64,000 nucleotides of DNA from Phaseolus vulgaris (lineage: Eukaryota > Streptophyta > Magnoliopsida > Fabales > Fabaceae), in the NCBI RefSeq assembly GCF_000499845.2, contig NC_023749.2:18977138-19041137 (forward strand), in the 5' to 3' direction. A program made the translations under genes and the position numbers. Of the stretch, positions 53,861 through 64,000 are shown piece after piece (position 1 is the stretch's first letter; each line of letters opens with the position of its first letter). The notes beneath the pieces were generated by a model. The model worked only from the letters and a program-made list of their open reading frames with translations. It had not been told where the DNA came from and searched no databases.

Positions 53861-54172
53861 TTGGCAGCAAGAAAAATCAATGGTACTTGGACAGTGGTTG
53901 TTCCAAGCATATGACTGGAGATCTTACAAAGTTTACTAGCTTGAAGCTCAAAGCAGAAGGACATGTAACCTATGGTGATAATAACTGAGGGAGGATTTTG
54001 GGTAGAGGCATTGTTGGAACAGGGAACTCAACAACCATTGAGAATGTGCTCTATGTAGAAGGACTCAAGCATAGTCTTCTCAGCATAAGTCAGCTTTGTG
54101 ACAAAGGATACAAAGTGAATTTTGAGTCAAAAGGCTGCAAAATCTCAAGTAATTCATCTAGTAAGGTACTGT
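53861..54172 (+). pseudogene. Copia 3 protease region
   Basis: WYLDSGCSKHMTGDLTKFTS carries the D-S-G active site. A TGA near 53986 interrupts it. The region continues GRGIVGTGNSTTIENVLYVE and GLKHSLLSISQLCDKGYKVN up to the gypsy C insertion. After gypsy C the next residues (61881 on) continue the same frame. Confidence 0.88.
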
Positions 54173-54864
54173 TGATTGAGGAGGGCTAAGCACATCCCAC
54201 CATGAAAGCCAAGACCCAAAGCTAGACCATGATGAGCGTCTAGACTCAAGGAAGGAGCGTCTAGGACGTGAAGAGGGGAGGCTACACATGGAGCGTCTAG
54301 GGGGAGGCCTAGACCGTCTAGGCCCAATTACAAGATCAATGGCTAAGCACATTCACGCCCAATTGAATGAAGCCACGAATGGAAGAGAGAAAGCCTTGTA
54401 CATGTTACATGGAGGCCCATTAGGGGTGCTTAGTAATTAGAGTAGTGTAGAAAGCATAATTGAGTGAACATTCTAGAACCTCTTTTGTGTTTGGCCGGTC
54501 ATGAGCATGTGCCATGTGCCTTGTCATTTTTGCATTTCATTTGGCTCTCATTTCATTTACACTTAGCTTAGCTTTTACGGTTTTATAGCCTATAAATAGG
54601 AAGGCTATCCCTTGTATTTTTTAAGTTTATTGTGAGTAAAGTTATGCTGCCATTTTGTGCCAAGCTTTGCTTCTCCCTAGAACTCTAGGCTCTAAACTTC
54701 ACATCCTTCACCTCTCCTTGGGCTGGCCGAACCTCCCAATATTCATACACACCATGCACCTTCAAGATCAACACCACTCTTAGGAGGATCTTGCACACAC
54801 TCATACATAGCTTCCGCACCATATCTTACATGATTCAAGAAGACCTTCATGAAATTTGCCATCA
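54173..54864 (+). repeat. Gypsy C 5' LTR
   Basis: 692 bp. Near its start GCGTCTAG or CCGTCTAG occurs about four times within about 100 bp (54235-54325). A TATA box is at 54591. Confidence 0.95.
54591..54600 (+). promoter_or_regulatory. Gypsy C TATA box
   Basis: TATAAATAGG after a tttatagcc phrase, about 270 bp before the end of the LTR; the same sequence is at 61607-61616 in the 3' LTR. Likely core promoter of the element. Confidence 0.65.
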
Positions 54865-56711
54865 TTTGGTATCATGAGCTTGGGTTCTTCAAGATGAGTT
54901 GCTTTTGGTCTTTTCATTTCTAGTTCTTCTTTATTTCATGTTGTTCATCTTATTTCCTTAATTGTCTTGCTGTTTTTTGCATTTTATTTTTTGTTTTGGT
55001 GTGCTTTGTGGAAGATCCAACCGAAGCATTTTTGTTCAATTGATCTTGAACAATTTCTTGTGCAATTTGTGATAGGATTCCATACACCTTTGAGTTGTTG
55101 TTTTCTTTTATGCTTTTGAGTCTTTATTGCTTTCTTATTGGTTCATATTATGCTTTTGAGTCTTTAATTTCTGAATCCATATATGTTTTGTCAAGTCATG
55201 TTCATCCACAATGTCAACAATTCTTAGTAGTCCTTTATTTGGCTTGATTGTTTCTTGATTTTGGGTATCTTTAATTGCTTTGAATCTGCTGTTCTTTGAT
55301 CTTTTGGTGCCTTTTTAATTTTTAGTTTGAGTTCCATTTGTTTTTAGATCCTACACAAATTCTATTGTGTTTAAATTTTGGTATCTTGCTGTTTTTGTTT
55401 CCAGTTTCCAGAATCCCCTGTTTCAAATTTTCTGTGCTGGCTGTTTTGTTCCAGAAAAATATTTTCACTCATAGGAAAATTTTGATTCTCTGAAATATTC
55501 AAGTTTGAAGTGTTATAGAAAGGGAAAAAAGAATTAGTCCAAAAGAATCAACAGAAAAAAAATGATAAATCTTTTAAAATCAGTGTGCAAATCTGAGGCG
55601 CTACAGCTGGCGTAACTGAACACCAAAATTGCAAAATTTATTAAAACAAAATTGGTGCATGCGTTTTGAGTGATTCCAAAGCCAGATTTTAGCTAAGATC
55701 TTGAATATCTTGCATATCAAATTTCAGAATCATATCTTAAAAACACAACTCAGCATAAATTGGGGAAAAACACGTTTCTGGCCCACAACATTTTCCAGTG
55801 GTGCTGTTTTTTTTATTTGGTCATCTAATTCTAGTGCTATTCTTAGGATTCTTTTGTGTGCCTACCTTTATTTTGGTACCTTTTATTTGCTTGCTTAATA
55901 TTTCTTGGACCTCTTTCTAGTTGTCATAATCTAACTCCTTTTGGTGGTACTGTTTTATTCAATTAAATTGTTTCTTGCTTTTGTTCTTTGACCTCAAATT
56001 TGGTGCTGGAATTTATTTCTCCTTTGGTGCTTAATTGAATGGAAACTTGACTTGGGTAAGGTCTAGTCTTTTGATAGGTGCTGGAATTGGAGAATTAAAA
56101 CCTTCATTCTAAGGGGAAACAAAGCCAAGGCCGAAACAAGCTTTCTTGAAAAACACTACAAACACTTGGAGGGCCAACAAGCAAAGACAACAAGGAAGTG
56201 CAATTAGCAAAAAGAGGATCAACAAAGGGAGTTTTCTTAATTTCCTTGCAACTTAATTTGTGTTAATTACCTCTTAATTACGATTTAGACGGTGAGTGTG
56301 TCTTCAAGGGCTCAAAGTGTCCAAGAAGCCTCACCTAGGGCCGACTAGTATAGAATTCTTAATTAGCAATTGTTAATTGTTTGTAATTGCCTTATCTTTT
56401 GCTTAGTAGTGACGCTTTGCATGCTTATTTTGTTAAGTTTGTGATAAACCGTCTAGCTTTGTTGATTAGTTAGCATACATTGTTTTCTTGCATTGAAAAA
56501 AAAAATTGATTTCTCAACTTAATTGTGTTCTAAGTAGTTTACTAAGAGGAAGTTTTGTGTGAAGACATTGAGGGATAGTTTTTGGCTAAGGCAAAGGCTT
56601 GGTACTTAAGTAGTCCTTTGTGACTCACCTCCCTTACCTGGAAAACTACCTTCTTTGACTTTCCTAAATTTCCTTAAAGTAAAACACTTATATACACAAA
56701 AAACTTTAGCC
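54865..56711 (+). other. Gypsy C primer site and leader
   Basis: TTTGGTATCATGAGCTTGGG (54865) holds the tRNA-iMet complement. The following 1.8 kb has no coding domain and matches, inverted, the gypsy D leader (38646-40510), including the segment around 55701-55898 whose short frame is not a gene. Confidence 0.82.
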
Positions 56712-59700
56712 ATGTCTTCTCCTCCTCACTCTCTAAAGTCTATTGAAAGTGAAGTCAAATCTATAAAATCTCTTTTAAAAGAAGTTTCACAAGCTGTACA
56801 AATGATTTCTTTTAGACAATTGGAGAATGAGAATAAAATCAATGAATTGGCTAAAGCCCAAGAGGAGAAACCCCAAAAATCACAAAAATCAAAGAAAACT
56901 CATACTCATGCATCTAGGAGTAATGAGTCTCTAGGGGAGGGAAGCCTTAGAATTAATGACTACTAACAACCACCCCCTAGAAGGAATAGGCAAAGGGAGC
57001 AAGAGGTGCCAAGGGAAACTAGAGTAGACCTACCTCATTTTCATGGTAAGGAAAATGTAGAAATCTATCTAGATTGGGAGATGAAGGTAGAACAACTCTT
57101 TGCTTGCCATAGGGTAAGTGAGGAACTTAAGGTACCCTTAGTCGCCCTTAGCTTCCAAGGGAACGCCATGTATTGGTGCACCTCTCTCGAAAGAGAAAGG
57201 CGTCTTCATAGGGAACCTCCCATTACATATTGGAATGACCTTAGGGGAGCCCTAAGACGCCGACACATACCTTCCTACTACCATAGGGAGTTGATGGACA
57301 AGCTCCAAAGACTCCAACAAAAAACATGAGTGTGGAAGAGTATAGACAAAAAATGGAGCTCTACATGATGAGAGCATCCATTAGAGAAGAGGAGGATACC
57401 ACAATAGCTAGGTTCCTTAGTGGCCTATCACTTGAGATAAGAGATATAGTGGAGCTCTTACCTTACTAAGACTTGAATGACTTGGTTCAACTTTGCATTA
57501 AAGTTGAGAAACAAATTTTACGCAAAACGTCAAGTCAAAAGGTGAGCCCTTACTCTAACTTTTATCCCAAGAAAGAGTTTAGAAGGGAGGGTAGTACATC
57601 AAAAGAAAAACCAAAAGAACCTACCAAACCTTTCACCAAAGAAACCTCCACCCCACCCATCCGAGCTCGAGATGTTAAGTGTTTCAAGTGCTATGGTAGA
57701 GGGCATGTGCAAGCACAATGTCCAAACCAAAGGACTTTGTTTCTTAAGGGTGTAGATGAGTACACTAGTGGCGAGGATGAGCCTAGTGAGAGAGAGGAGG
57801 GGGGAGAGGATGAGAGGGTAGCTCCACTAGAGGGAGAATTGCTTATGATTAGGAGAACCCTCAACAATCACCCTAGCACATCCATTGAAACACAAAGAGA
57901 GAACATATTTCATACAAGATGCAATGTTTTAGAAAACATATGCTCTCTCATTGTGGATAGTGGATCTAGTTGCAATTGTTGTAGTGCTAGGATGGTGGAG
58001 AAGCTTAAGCTACAAGTAGTTCCTCACCCAAAACCTTATAAACTTCAATGGCTTAATGAAAATGGGGAACTACATGTAGACAAGCAAGTGGAAATCAAGT
58101 TTTCCATAGGGAACTACAAAGATAAGGTTTTATATGATGTAGTACCTATGGAAGCTTGTCATATCTTATTAGGGAGACCATGGCAATTTGATAAGAAAAC
58201 CTTGCATGATGGTCTCACTAACGAGATTTCCTTCACCCACAAGTATAAAAAGTTTGTACTTAGTCCTTTACCACATTCTCAAGTGGTAAAAGACCAAATA
58301 CAAATGAAGCAAAAGAGGGATGAGGAAAAAAAAAAAAAAAAAGAGCGCTAGAAAAAGAGAAAATCCTTAGGGATAGGAAGGCGTGGGAGAAGAGTGTTCC
58401 TTCCCACAAGGTTGGTCAACAAGAAAAGCCTCTTGAAAACGTTTTTGAAAATTTGCTTCTTGTTGAACAACCAAGCCTTATCTTTTGTAAAGGAGCACTT
58501 ACATGCACTGTCACTAGTAGTGAACTTATGAATTTACCTCCTCAAATAGAAAACCTTTTAAGTGAATTTGAAGATCTATTCTCTAATGAGGGTCTCATTG
58601 GGCTTCCTCCCCTTAGAGGTATAGAACATCAAATTGACTTCATTTCGGGGGCAAGCCTGCCAAATAGGCCTGCTTATAGAACCAACCCCGAGGAAACAAA
58701 GGAGATAGAATCACAAGTTCAAGACTTGTTGAAGAAGGGTTGGGTTCAAAAGAGACTAAGCCCTTGTGTTGTACCTGTCTTGTTGGTGCCCAAAAAGGAT
58801 GGAAAGTGGCGCATGTGTTGTGATTGTCGAGCAATCAACAACATCACCATCAAGTATAGGCATCCAATCCCAAGGCTTGACGATATGCTTGATGAATTGC
58901 ATGGGTCAACTCTATTCTCCAAAATTGACCTTAAAAGTGGATATCACCAAATTCGAATCAAGGAGGGTGATGAGTGGAAAACCACTTTTAAGACCAAATT
59001 TGGATTATATGAGTGGTTGGTGATGCCCTTTGGGCTTACTAATGCCCCAAGTACATTCACGAGGCTTATGAATCACACCTTGAGGGATTGTATAGGTATA
59101 TGTAGTAGTTTATTTTGATGATATCTTAGTATATAGTAAAACCCTAGAAGACCATCTAAGTCACCTTAGGGAAGTTCTTCTAGTACTTAGGAAAAATAGT
59201 CTTTTTGCAAATAGGGATAAGTGTACCTTTTGTGTAGATAGTGTAGTTTTCTTAGGCTTCATAGTAAACAAAAAGGGGGTGCATGTAGATCCCGAGAAAA
59301 TCAAAGCCATCCGCGAGTGGCCCACTCCACAAAATGTAAGTGATGTAAGAAGTTTTCATGGGTTAGCTAGCTTTTATAGAAGGTTTGTGCCTAATTTTTC
59401 TAGTCTAGCTTCTCCTTTGAATGAACTTGTTAAAAAAGATGTTGCATTTTGTTGGAATGAAAAGCATGAGCAAGCTTTCCAAAGGCTAAAAGCTCAACTC
59501 ACCAATGCACCAATTCTATCTCTCCCAAATTTTTCCAAAACTTTTGAGATAGAGTGTGATGCATCGGGGGTAGGCATAGGTGCGGTTTTGTTGCAAGGTG
59601 GACACCCCATTGCTTATTTTAGTGAAAAACTCCATGGTGCCACCCTCAACTACCCCACCTATGACAAAGAGCTCTATGCTCTTGTGCGAGCCCTAAAGAC

Positions 59701-61456
59701 TTGGGAACACTACCTTGTGTCCAAAGAATTTGTCATCCATAGTGATCACGAGTCTTTAAAATATTTGAAGGGCCAACACAAGCTCAACAAGAGACATGCT
59801 AAATGGATGGAATTTCTTGAACAATTTCCTTATGTAATCAAATACAAGAAAGGAAGCACCAATATAGTGGCCGATGCTCTTTCAAGACGGCATACACTCT
59901 TTTCAAAATTGGGTGCCCAAATTCTTGGATTTGACCACATAAGCGAGCTTTACCAAGAAGATCAAGAACTCTCATCCATCTATGCCCAATGTCTACATAG
60001 AGCGCAAGGAGGTTACTATGTGTCCGAGGGATATCTTTTTAAAGAGGGAAAACTTTGCATTCCCCAAGGAACACATAGGAAACTCCTTGTCAAAGAATCA
60101 CATGAGGGGGGACTCATGGGCCATTTTGGAGTTGATAAGACTCTAGACCTTTTAAAAGCAAAATTTTGTTGGCCACACATGAGGAAAGATGTCCAAAGAC
60201 ATTGTTCTAGATGCATCTCATGTTTAAAAGCAAAATCTAGAACAATGCCTCATGGACTCTACACCCCTTTGCCGATTGCAAATGCTCCTTGGGAAGACAT
60301 TAGCATGGATTTCATTTTAGGACTTCCTAGGACTGCAAGAGGTCATGACTCTATCTTTGTGGTAGTGGACCGTTTTAGCAAAATGTCCCATTTTATTCCC
60401 TGCCACAAGGTAGATGATGCTCAAAATATTTCTAGACTCTTCTTTAGAGAAGTGGTGAGACTTCATGGTCTCCCTAGGAGTATAGTATCCGATAGAGATC
60501 CCAAGTTTATCAGCCACTTTTGGAAAACTCTTTGGGGCAAACTTGGAACACGACTACAATTTTCAACTTCTTGTCATCCTCAAACGGATGGTCAAACCGA
60601 AGTAGTCAATAGATCTCTTGGGACTATGCTTAGGGCTATCATGAAGGGCAACCATAAATCTTGGGATGAGTATCTTCCCCACATTGAATTTGCTTAGAAT
60701 CGAGTAGTTCACAAGACTACTAATGCTTCTCCTTTTGAAGTAGTATATGGTTTTAATCCTCTCACAACCATGGATTTGATACCTCTTCCTAATCCACAAG
60801 ATGTTGTGCATAAGGAAGGAGTAATCAAAGCCGACTTTGTAAAGAAAATGCATGAGAAGATTAAACTCCAAATACAACAACAAAATGAGAAGTACACAAA
60901 ATACAACAATAAAGGGAAGAAAGAAATAATTTTTGAGGAAGGAGACTTAGTTTGGCTTCACCTTCGCAAAGATAGATTTCCAACTCAAAGGAAGTCCAAA
61001 CTAAGTCCCCAAGGTGATGGACCCTTTCAAGTCCTCAAGCGAGTCAACAACAATGCATATAAATTGGACCTACCTCTTGAATATGGAGTTCATGACACTT
61101 TTAATGTAATTGATCTTTCTCCATTTGTAGGTACCAATGACGATGACGAGCTGGATTTGAGGACAAATCCTTTCCTAGGGGGAGGGGATGATGGAGGAGG
61201 GTCAAGCACATCCCACCATGAAAGCCAAGACCCAAAGCTAGACCATGATGAGCGTCTAGACTCAAGGAAGGAGCGTCTAGGACGTGAAGAGGGGAGGCTA
61301 CACATGGAGCGTCTAGGGGGAGGCCTAGACCGTCTAGGCCCAATTACAAGATCAATGGCTAAGCACATTCACGCCCAATTGAATGAAGCCACGAATGGAA
61401 GAGAGAAAGCCTTGTACATGTTACATGGAGGCCCATTAGGGGTGCTTAGTAATTAG
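56712..61456 (+). pseudogene. Gypsy C gag-pol, multiple breaks
   Basis: ATG 56712 (MSSPPHSLKSIESEVKSIKS). Gag core 57006-57460 (FHGKENVEIYLDWEMKVEQL), zinc knuckle CFKCYGRGHVQAQC (about 57680), protease SLIVDSGSS (about 57950), RT with CCDCRAINN and YFDDIL (about 59110), RNase [16 protein letters not shown], integrase with zinc finger ([13 protein letters not shown] ... CISCLKAK), [15 protein letters not shown] and TDGQTEVVN, then C-terminal GPITRSMAKHI. The last part of the frame is encoded by the 3' LTR; stop at 61454-61456. Breaks: TAA 56964-56966, shift near 57327, TAA near 57466, an A-run near 58330, a two-base loss near 59097 next to the RT active site, TAG 60695-60697. No chromodomain seen. 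Confidence 0.94.
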
Positions 61457-61880
61457 AGTAGTGTAGAAAGCATAATTGAGTGAACATTCTAGAACCTCTT
61501 TTGTGTTTGGCCGGTCATGAGCATGTGCCATGTGCCTTGTCATTCTTGCATTTCATTTGGCTCTCATTTCATTTACACTTAGCTTAGCTTTTACGGTTTT
61601 ATAGCCTATAAATAGGAAGGCTATCCCTTGTATTTTTTAAGTTTATTGTGAGTAAAGTTATGCTGCCATTTGGTGCCAAGCTTTGCTTCTCCCTAGAACT
61701 CTAGGCTCTAAACTTCACATCCTTCACCTCTCCTTGGGCTGGCCGAACCTCCCAATATTCATACACACCATGCACCTTCAAGATCAACACCACTCTTAGG
61801 AGGATCTTGCACACACTCATACATAGCTTCCGCACCATATCTTACATGATTCAAGAAGACCTTCATGAAATTTGCCATCA
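61189..61880 (+). repeat. Gypsy C 3' LTR (its start is coding)
   Basis: 692 bp. The first 268 bp encode the Pol C-terminus, including an Arg/Glu/Leu-rich repeat segment derived from the GCGTCTAG boxes. Confidence 0.95.
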
Positions 61881-62108
61881 ACTGTTTACTGGTAAGAGAG
61901 TGAATAACATTTATCTGTTGAATATCATGGAAACTAACTCTTCAAATGAGTGCTTGCTGTCCAGAAGTGATGAGTCTTGGCTATGGCACATGAGGTTAGC
62001 TCACATACACACAAATCACTTGAATAAATTGAAATCTAAAGATTTAGTTTCTGGTTTACCTAACATTAAATTTCCGGACAACAGGCTTTGTGATGCTTGT
62101 GTGAAAGG
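61881..62108 (+). pseudogene. Copia 3 GAG-pre-integrase domain
   Basis: Continues copia 3 after gypsy C: FTGKRVNNIYLLNIMETNSS, WLWHMRLAHIHTNHLNKLKS, LCDACVKG with the conserved H and CxxC pattern. No stop in this piece. It is cut at 62108 by the solo LTR; the frame resumes at 63306. Confidence 0.9.
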
Positions 62109-63305
62109 TGTACCGTCCCGTATCCGGGCGTTGACAAAGTCAAGGTCAAAGTCAACACCTGGAGTCCAAGTCAACACAAGGCGTTGCCTAGGTGAAGAGA
62201 CGCCAAGTGCCAGCGTCGCCAAGAAGAAGTGTCGCCAAGGCAAGGCGTCGCCTAGGTGAAGGCGTCGCCCAACCAGGGCGTCGCCAAGGTCAAATATCAC
62301 TAAGGCAAGGCAATCACAGTGTGGTTCCCCGATACCCATGGGCAGGAAAGACCATGGAGGGAGCGACGCCGTGAAAGGCCTCAGGTCCCGATGATCCGGG
62401 GTAGTGATAAAGAGAAGAGAAAGGTGGCTTCAAGGCCATAGTGACAGCACCAGTGTAGGGCAGCCTGACTTGTGAAGTACCCCTGCCGCCCCAGAGACGC
62501 CTTTAGGACAGATACGACGCAAGAGGAGGGTCACGCCCAGGGTAGCCGGGTGCAGGGTATGAGAGGAAGGCAGATACACTCTCAAAGTGAGTGACTAGAT
62601 GATTGGGGCACCAGGCACCCAAAAAGTCACCCCTTGTGCAGTAGCACTCCCAGGCAGGAGGACTCACACGTAGAAACGCCCCCAGATGGGGTCATGGCGT
62701 CGTGAGGCCCTCCACGTGTACGACAGCCAGGTCAGAATAGAAACACCCTTTAGTCAGGTACCAGGTAATTAAAGTCATTCAATACAGTTTCTGTTTCGAG
62801 CGTTTCAGGTACTATAAAGGCTCCCAAGCGTTTCAACGTCTTAAATGCGCTACGTTTTCTAATCAGACGCCTTAATTAAGTGCGTTACATTTTATATTAA
62901 AAGCGCTTTAAGGCGCTTTAAATGCCTTGGGTAGTTTAAATAGCGCTGGGAATGTTGGAAACAGGGTTGGAACTTTTGGCAAATTTCCCAGAAACTCTCT
63001 AGTTGCTTGCTCGAGCCTTGAGGTTACGCACAAGGGACTAGGGAAAGATTTTTGCTAGAAGGAGAAATAGACACTAAACACAGTTTCCTTTTACCACCTT
63101 CAAAGTGTCATACGCGGTACTCCGATACGGAGGTGCATAGTTTTTGGTGTTTCTTGCTGGCTGACTTGAGCGTCGGAGTGCAAACGGCCGTTAGGGCGCC
63201 CTTTTGTCCTTCTTTGCAGGATTACACAGGTAACTAGTGGGAAGGAGTCCCTAGCTGACGGTTGAGATCGCGCACGAAGACGTCCCAGGTCAACCGGACG
63301 GAACA
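62109..63305 (+). mobile_element. GC-rich solo LTR
   Basis: 1197 bp, TGTACCGTCCCG...GACGGAACA, flanked by a perfect 5-bp duplication aaagg (62104-62108, 63306-63310). Excision restores copia 3 integrase. Richer in GC and CpG than its surroundings. A GGCGTCGCC-type motif recurs several times at about 62165-62295, and a TATA-like ctataaagg at 62812 suggests plus orientation. The frames at 62016-62374 and 63052-63306 are not supported as genes. Confidence 0.9.
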
Positions 63306-64000
63306 AAAGGTAAACAAATCAAATCCTCTTTCAAGTTAAAGGATATTGTCTCTACAAAAAATCCATTGGATGTGTTACATATGGACTTATTTGGTCCATC
63401 TAGAGTTGCTAGCTTGGCTGGAAATCTGTATGCTTTAGTTGTTGTGGATGATTACTCTAGATTTACATGGACTTTATTTCTTGCACATAAACATGATGCT
63501 TACACTGCCTTTAAGAAATTAGCAAAAATTCTGCAAAATGAAAATGGTTGCTACATAAAATCAATTCGAAGTGATCATGGGGGAGAGTTTCAGAATGCTA
63601 GATTTGAGAGGTTCTGTGAGAAGCATGGGATAGCACATACCTTTTCAGCCCCTAGGACACCTCAACAAAATGGTGTAGTTGAAAGGAAAAACAGATCATT
63701 AGAGGAACTAGCTAGAACTATGTTAAATGAATCTAAGCTTCCTAAGTATTTTTGGGCTGATGCAGTTTATACTGCAACTTATGTGTTAAATAGAACCCTA
63801 ATAAGACCTATTCTTAAGAAAACCCCATATGAATTGTATAAGGGCAGAAAACCTAGTGTGAGCCACCTTAGGGTATTTGGGTGTAAATGCTTTGTATTGA
63901 ATAATGGCAAAGAAAATCTTGGTAAGTTTGATGCTAAATTTGATGAAGGTGTGCACATTGGTTATGCTTTGAATGGTCATGCATATAGAGTCTTCAATAA
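63306..64000 (+). pseudogene. Copia 3 integrase (partial, continues past the window)
   Basis: Open to the window end: HMDLFGPSRVASLAGNLYAL, VVVDDYSRFTWTLFLAHKHD, SIRSDHGGEFQNARFERFCE, RTPQQNGVVERKNRSLEEL, then HLRVFGCKCFVLNNGKENLG. The acidic triad (D in HMDLFG, D in RSDHGG, E in VVERKN) is intact and there is no break in 231 codons, in contrast to gag and protease upstream. RT and RNase H should follow. Confidence 0.92.

Larger units (their letters stand above)
54173..61880 (+). mobile_element. Ty3/gypsy element C, full length, young, inactive
   Basis: 7708 bp with two LTRs of 692 bp each. It begins TGATTGAGGAGG / TGATGGAGGAGG and ends TTTGCCATCA, flanked by a perfect duplication actgt (54168-54172, 61881-61885). 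The LTRs differ at about five positions by eye (0.7%). Order: LTR, primer site, about 1.8 kb leader, gag-pol, polypurine tract (agggggagggga), LTR. Shares LTR and leader with gypsy D. At least six coding breaks make it non-autonomous in spite of its youth. Confidence 0.96.
50511..64000 (+). mobile_element. Copia 3: Sirevirus-like element, runs off the right edge
   Basis: 5' LTR 50511-52084, primer site, gag (52135-53798), protease (53861-54172), GAG-pre-integrase (61881-62108) and integrase (63306-64000). Gypsy C (54173-61880, plus duplication) and a solo LTR (62109-63305) interrupt it. Excising both at their target duplications restores the copia reading, so the order is firm. RT, RNase H and the 3' LTR lie beyond the window. 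Several stops and a frameshift show it is inactive here. Confidence 0.92.

Noticed and set aside
62016..62374. Frames on both strands reading through the copia 3 / solo LTR junction
   Set aside because: Chimeric readings across an insertion boundary, rich in GGCGTCGCC repeats; not genes.

Overview
This is a stretch of plant nuclear chromosome. It is AT-rich, with spliced genes, plant LTR retrotransposons of the Ty1/copia and Ty3/gypsy types, hAT, Mutator-like and CACTA elements, and microsatellites. The retroelement families (Sirevirus-like copia with a long gag, and a 'putative plant transposon protein' ORF) suggest a dicot, probably a legume. That placement is inference from memory of the families. 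No RNA gene, CRISPR array or prokaryotic feature was seen.

Layout. (1) 1-17699: the 3' end of a NOL6/Nrap (SSU processome) gene, split by about 16.2 kb of foreign DNA (353-16595) between two direct copies of a 176-bp intron/exon segment. The insert is a dead gypsy element (A) with an inverted copy of its own 3' end at the left. Its RT region is split by a minus-strand solo copia LTR (1179-2599, TSD ttttg) and by a hAT transposon (2957-14115, 8-bp TSD). A young gypsy element (B, 6260-14053) sits inside the hAT. (2) 17700-24929: gene-poor DNA with six short Mutator-like MITEs, each with a 9-bp target duplication, and one hAT-like MITE. (3) 24930-42956: a four-level nest of copia 1, then copia 2, then gypsy D, then a solo LTR. 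LTR divergence counted by eye falls with depth (about 3%, 2%, 1%). (4) 42957-50510: a Mutator-like element with long TIRs carrying a broken GRF zinc-finger/membrane protein gene, microsatellites and a fold-back CACTA MITE. (5) 50511-64000: copia 3, running off the right edge, split by gypsy C (54173-61880, TSD actgt) and by a solo LTR (62109-63305, TSD aaagg).

How the parts relate. Gypsy C and D share LTR, primer site and leader. C has a gag-pol with several breaks. D has lost RT but keeps one long open chimeric frame. Copia 2 has no pol but encodes gag and a 376-residue accessory protein. Its LTRs and non-coding parts carry pairs of the box ACAACCGATTGTT set 21 bp apart (20 in one pair). Copia 3 and the solo LTR at 1179-2599 carry different boxes in pairs 20 bp apart. 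This shared architecture with family-specific sequence, alongside an accessory ORF, is the most unusual signal in the window.

No gene outside the transposons other than NOL6 is firmly supported.
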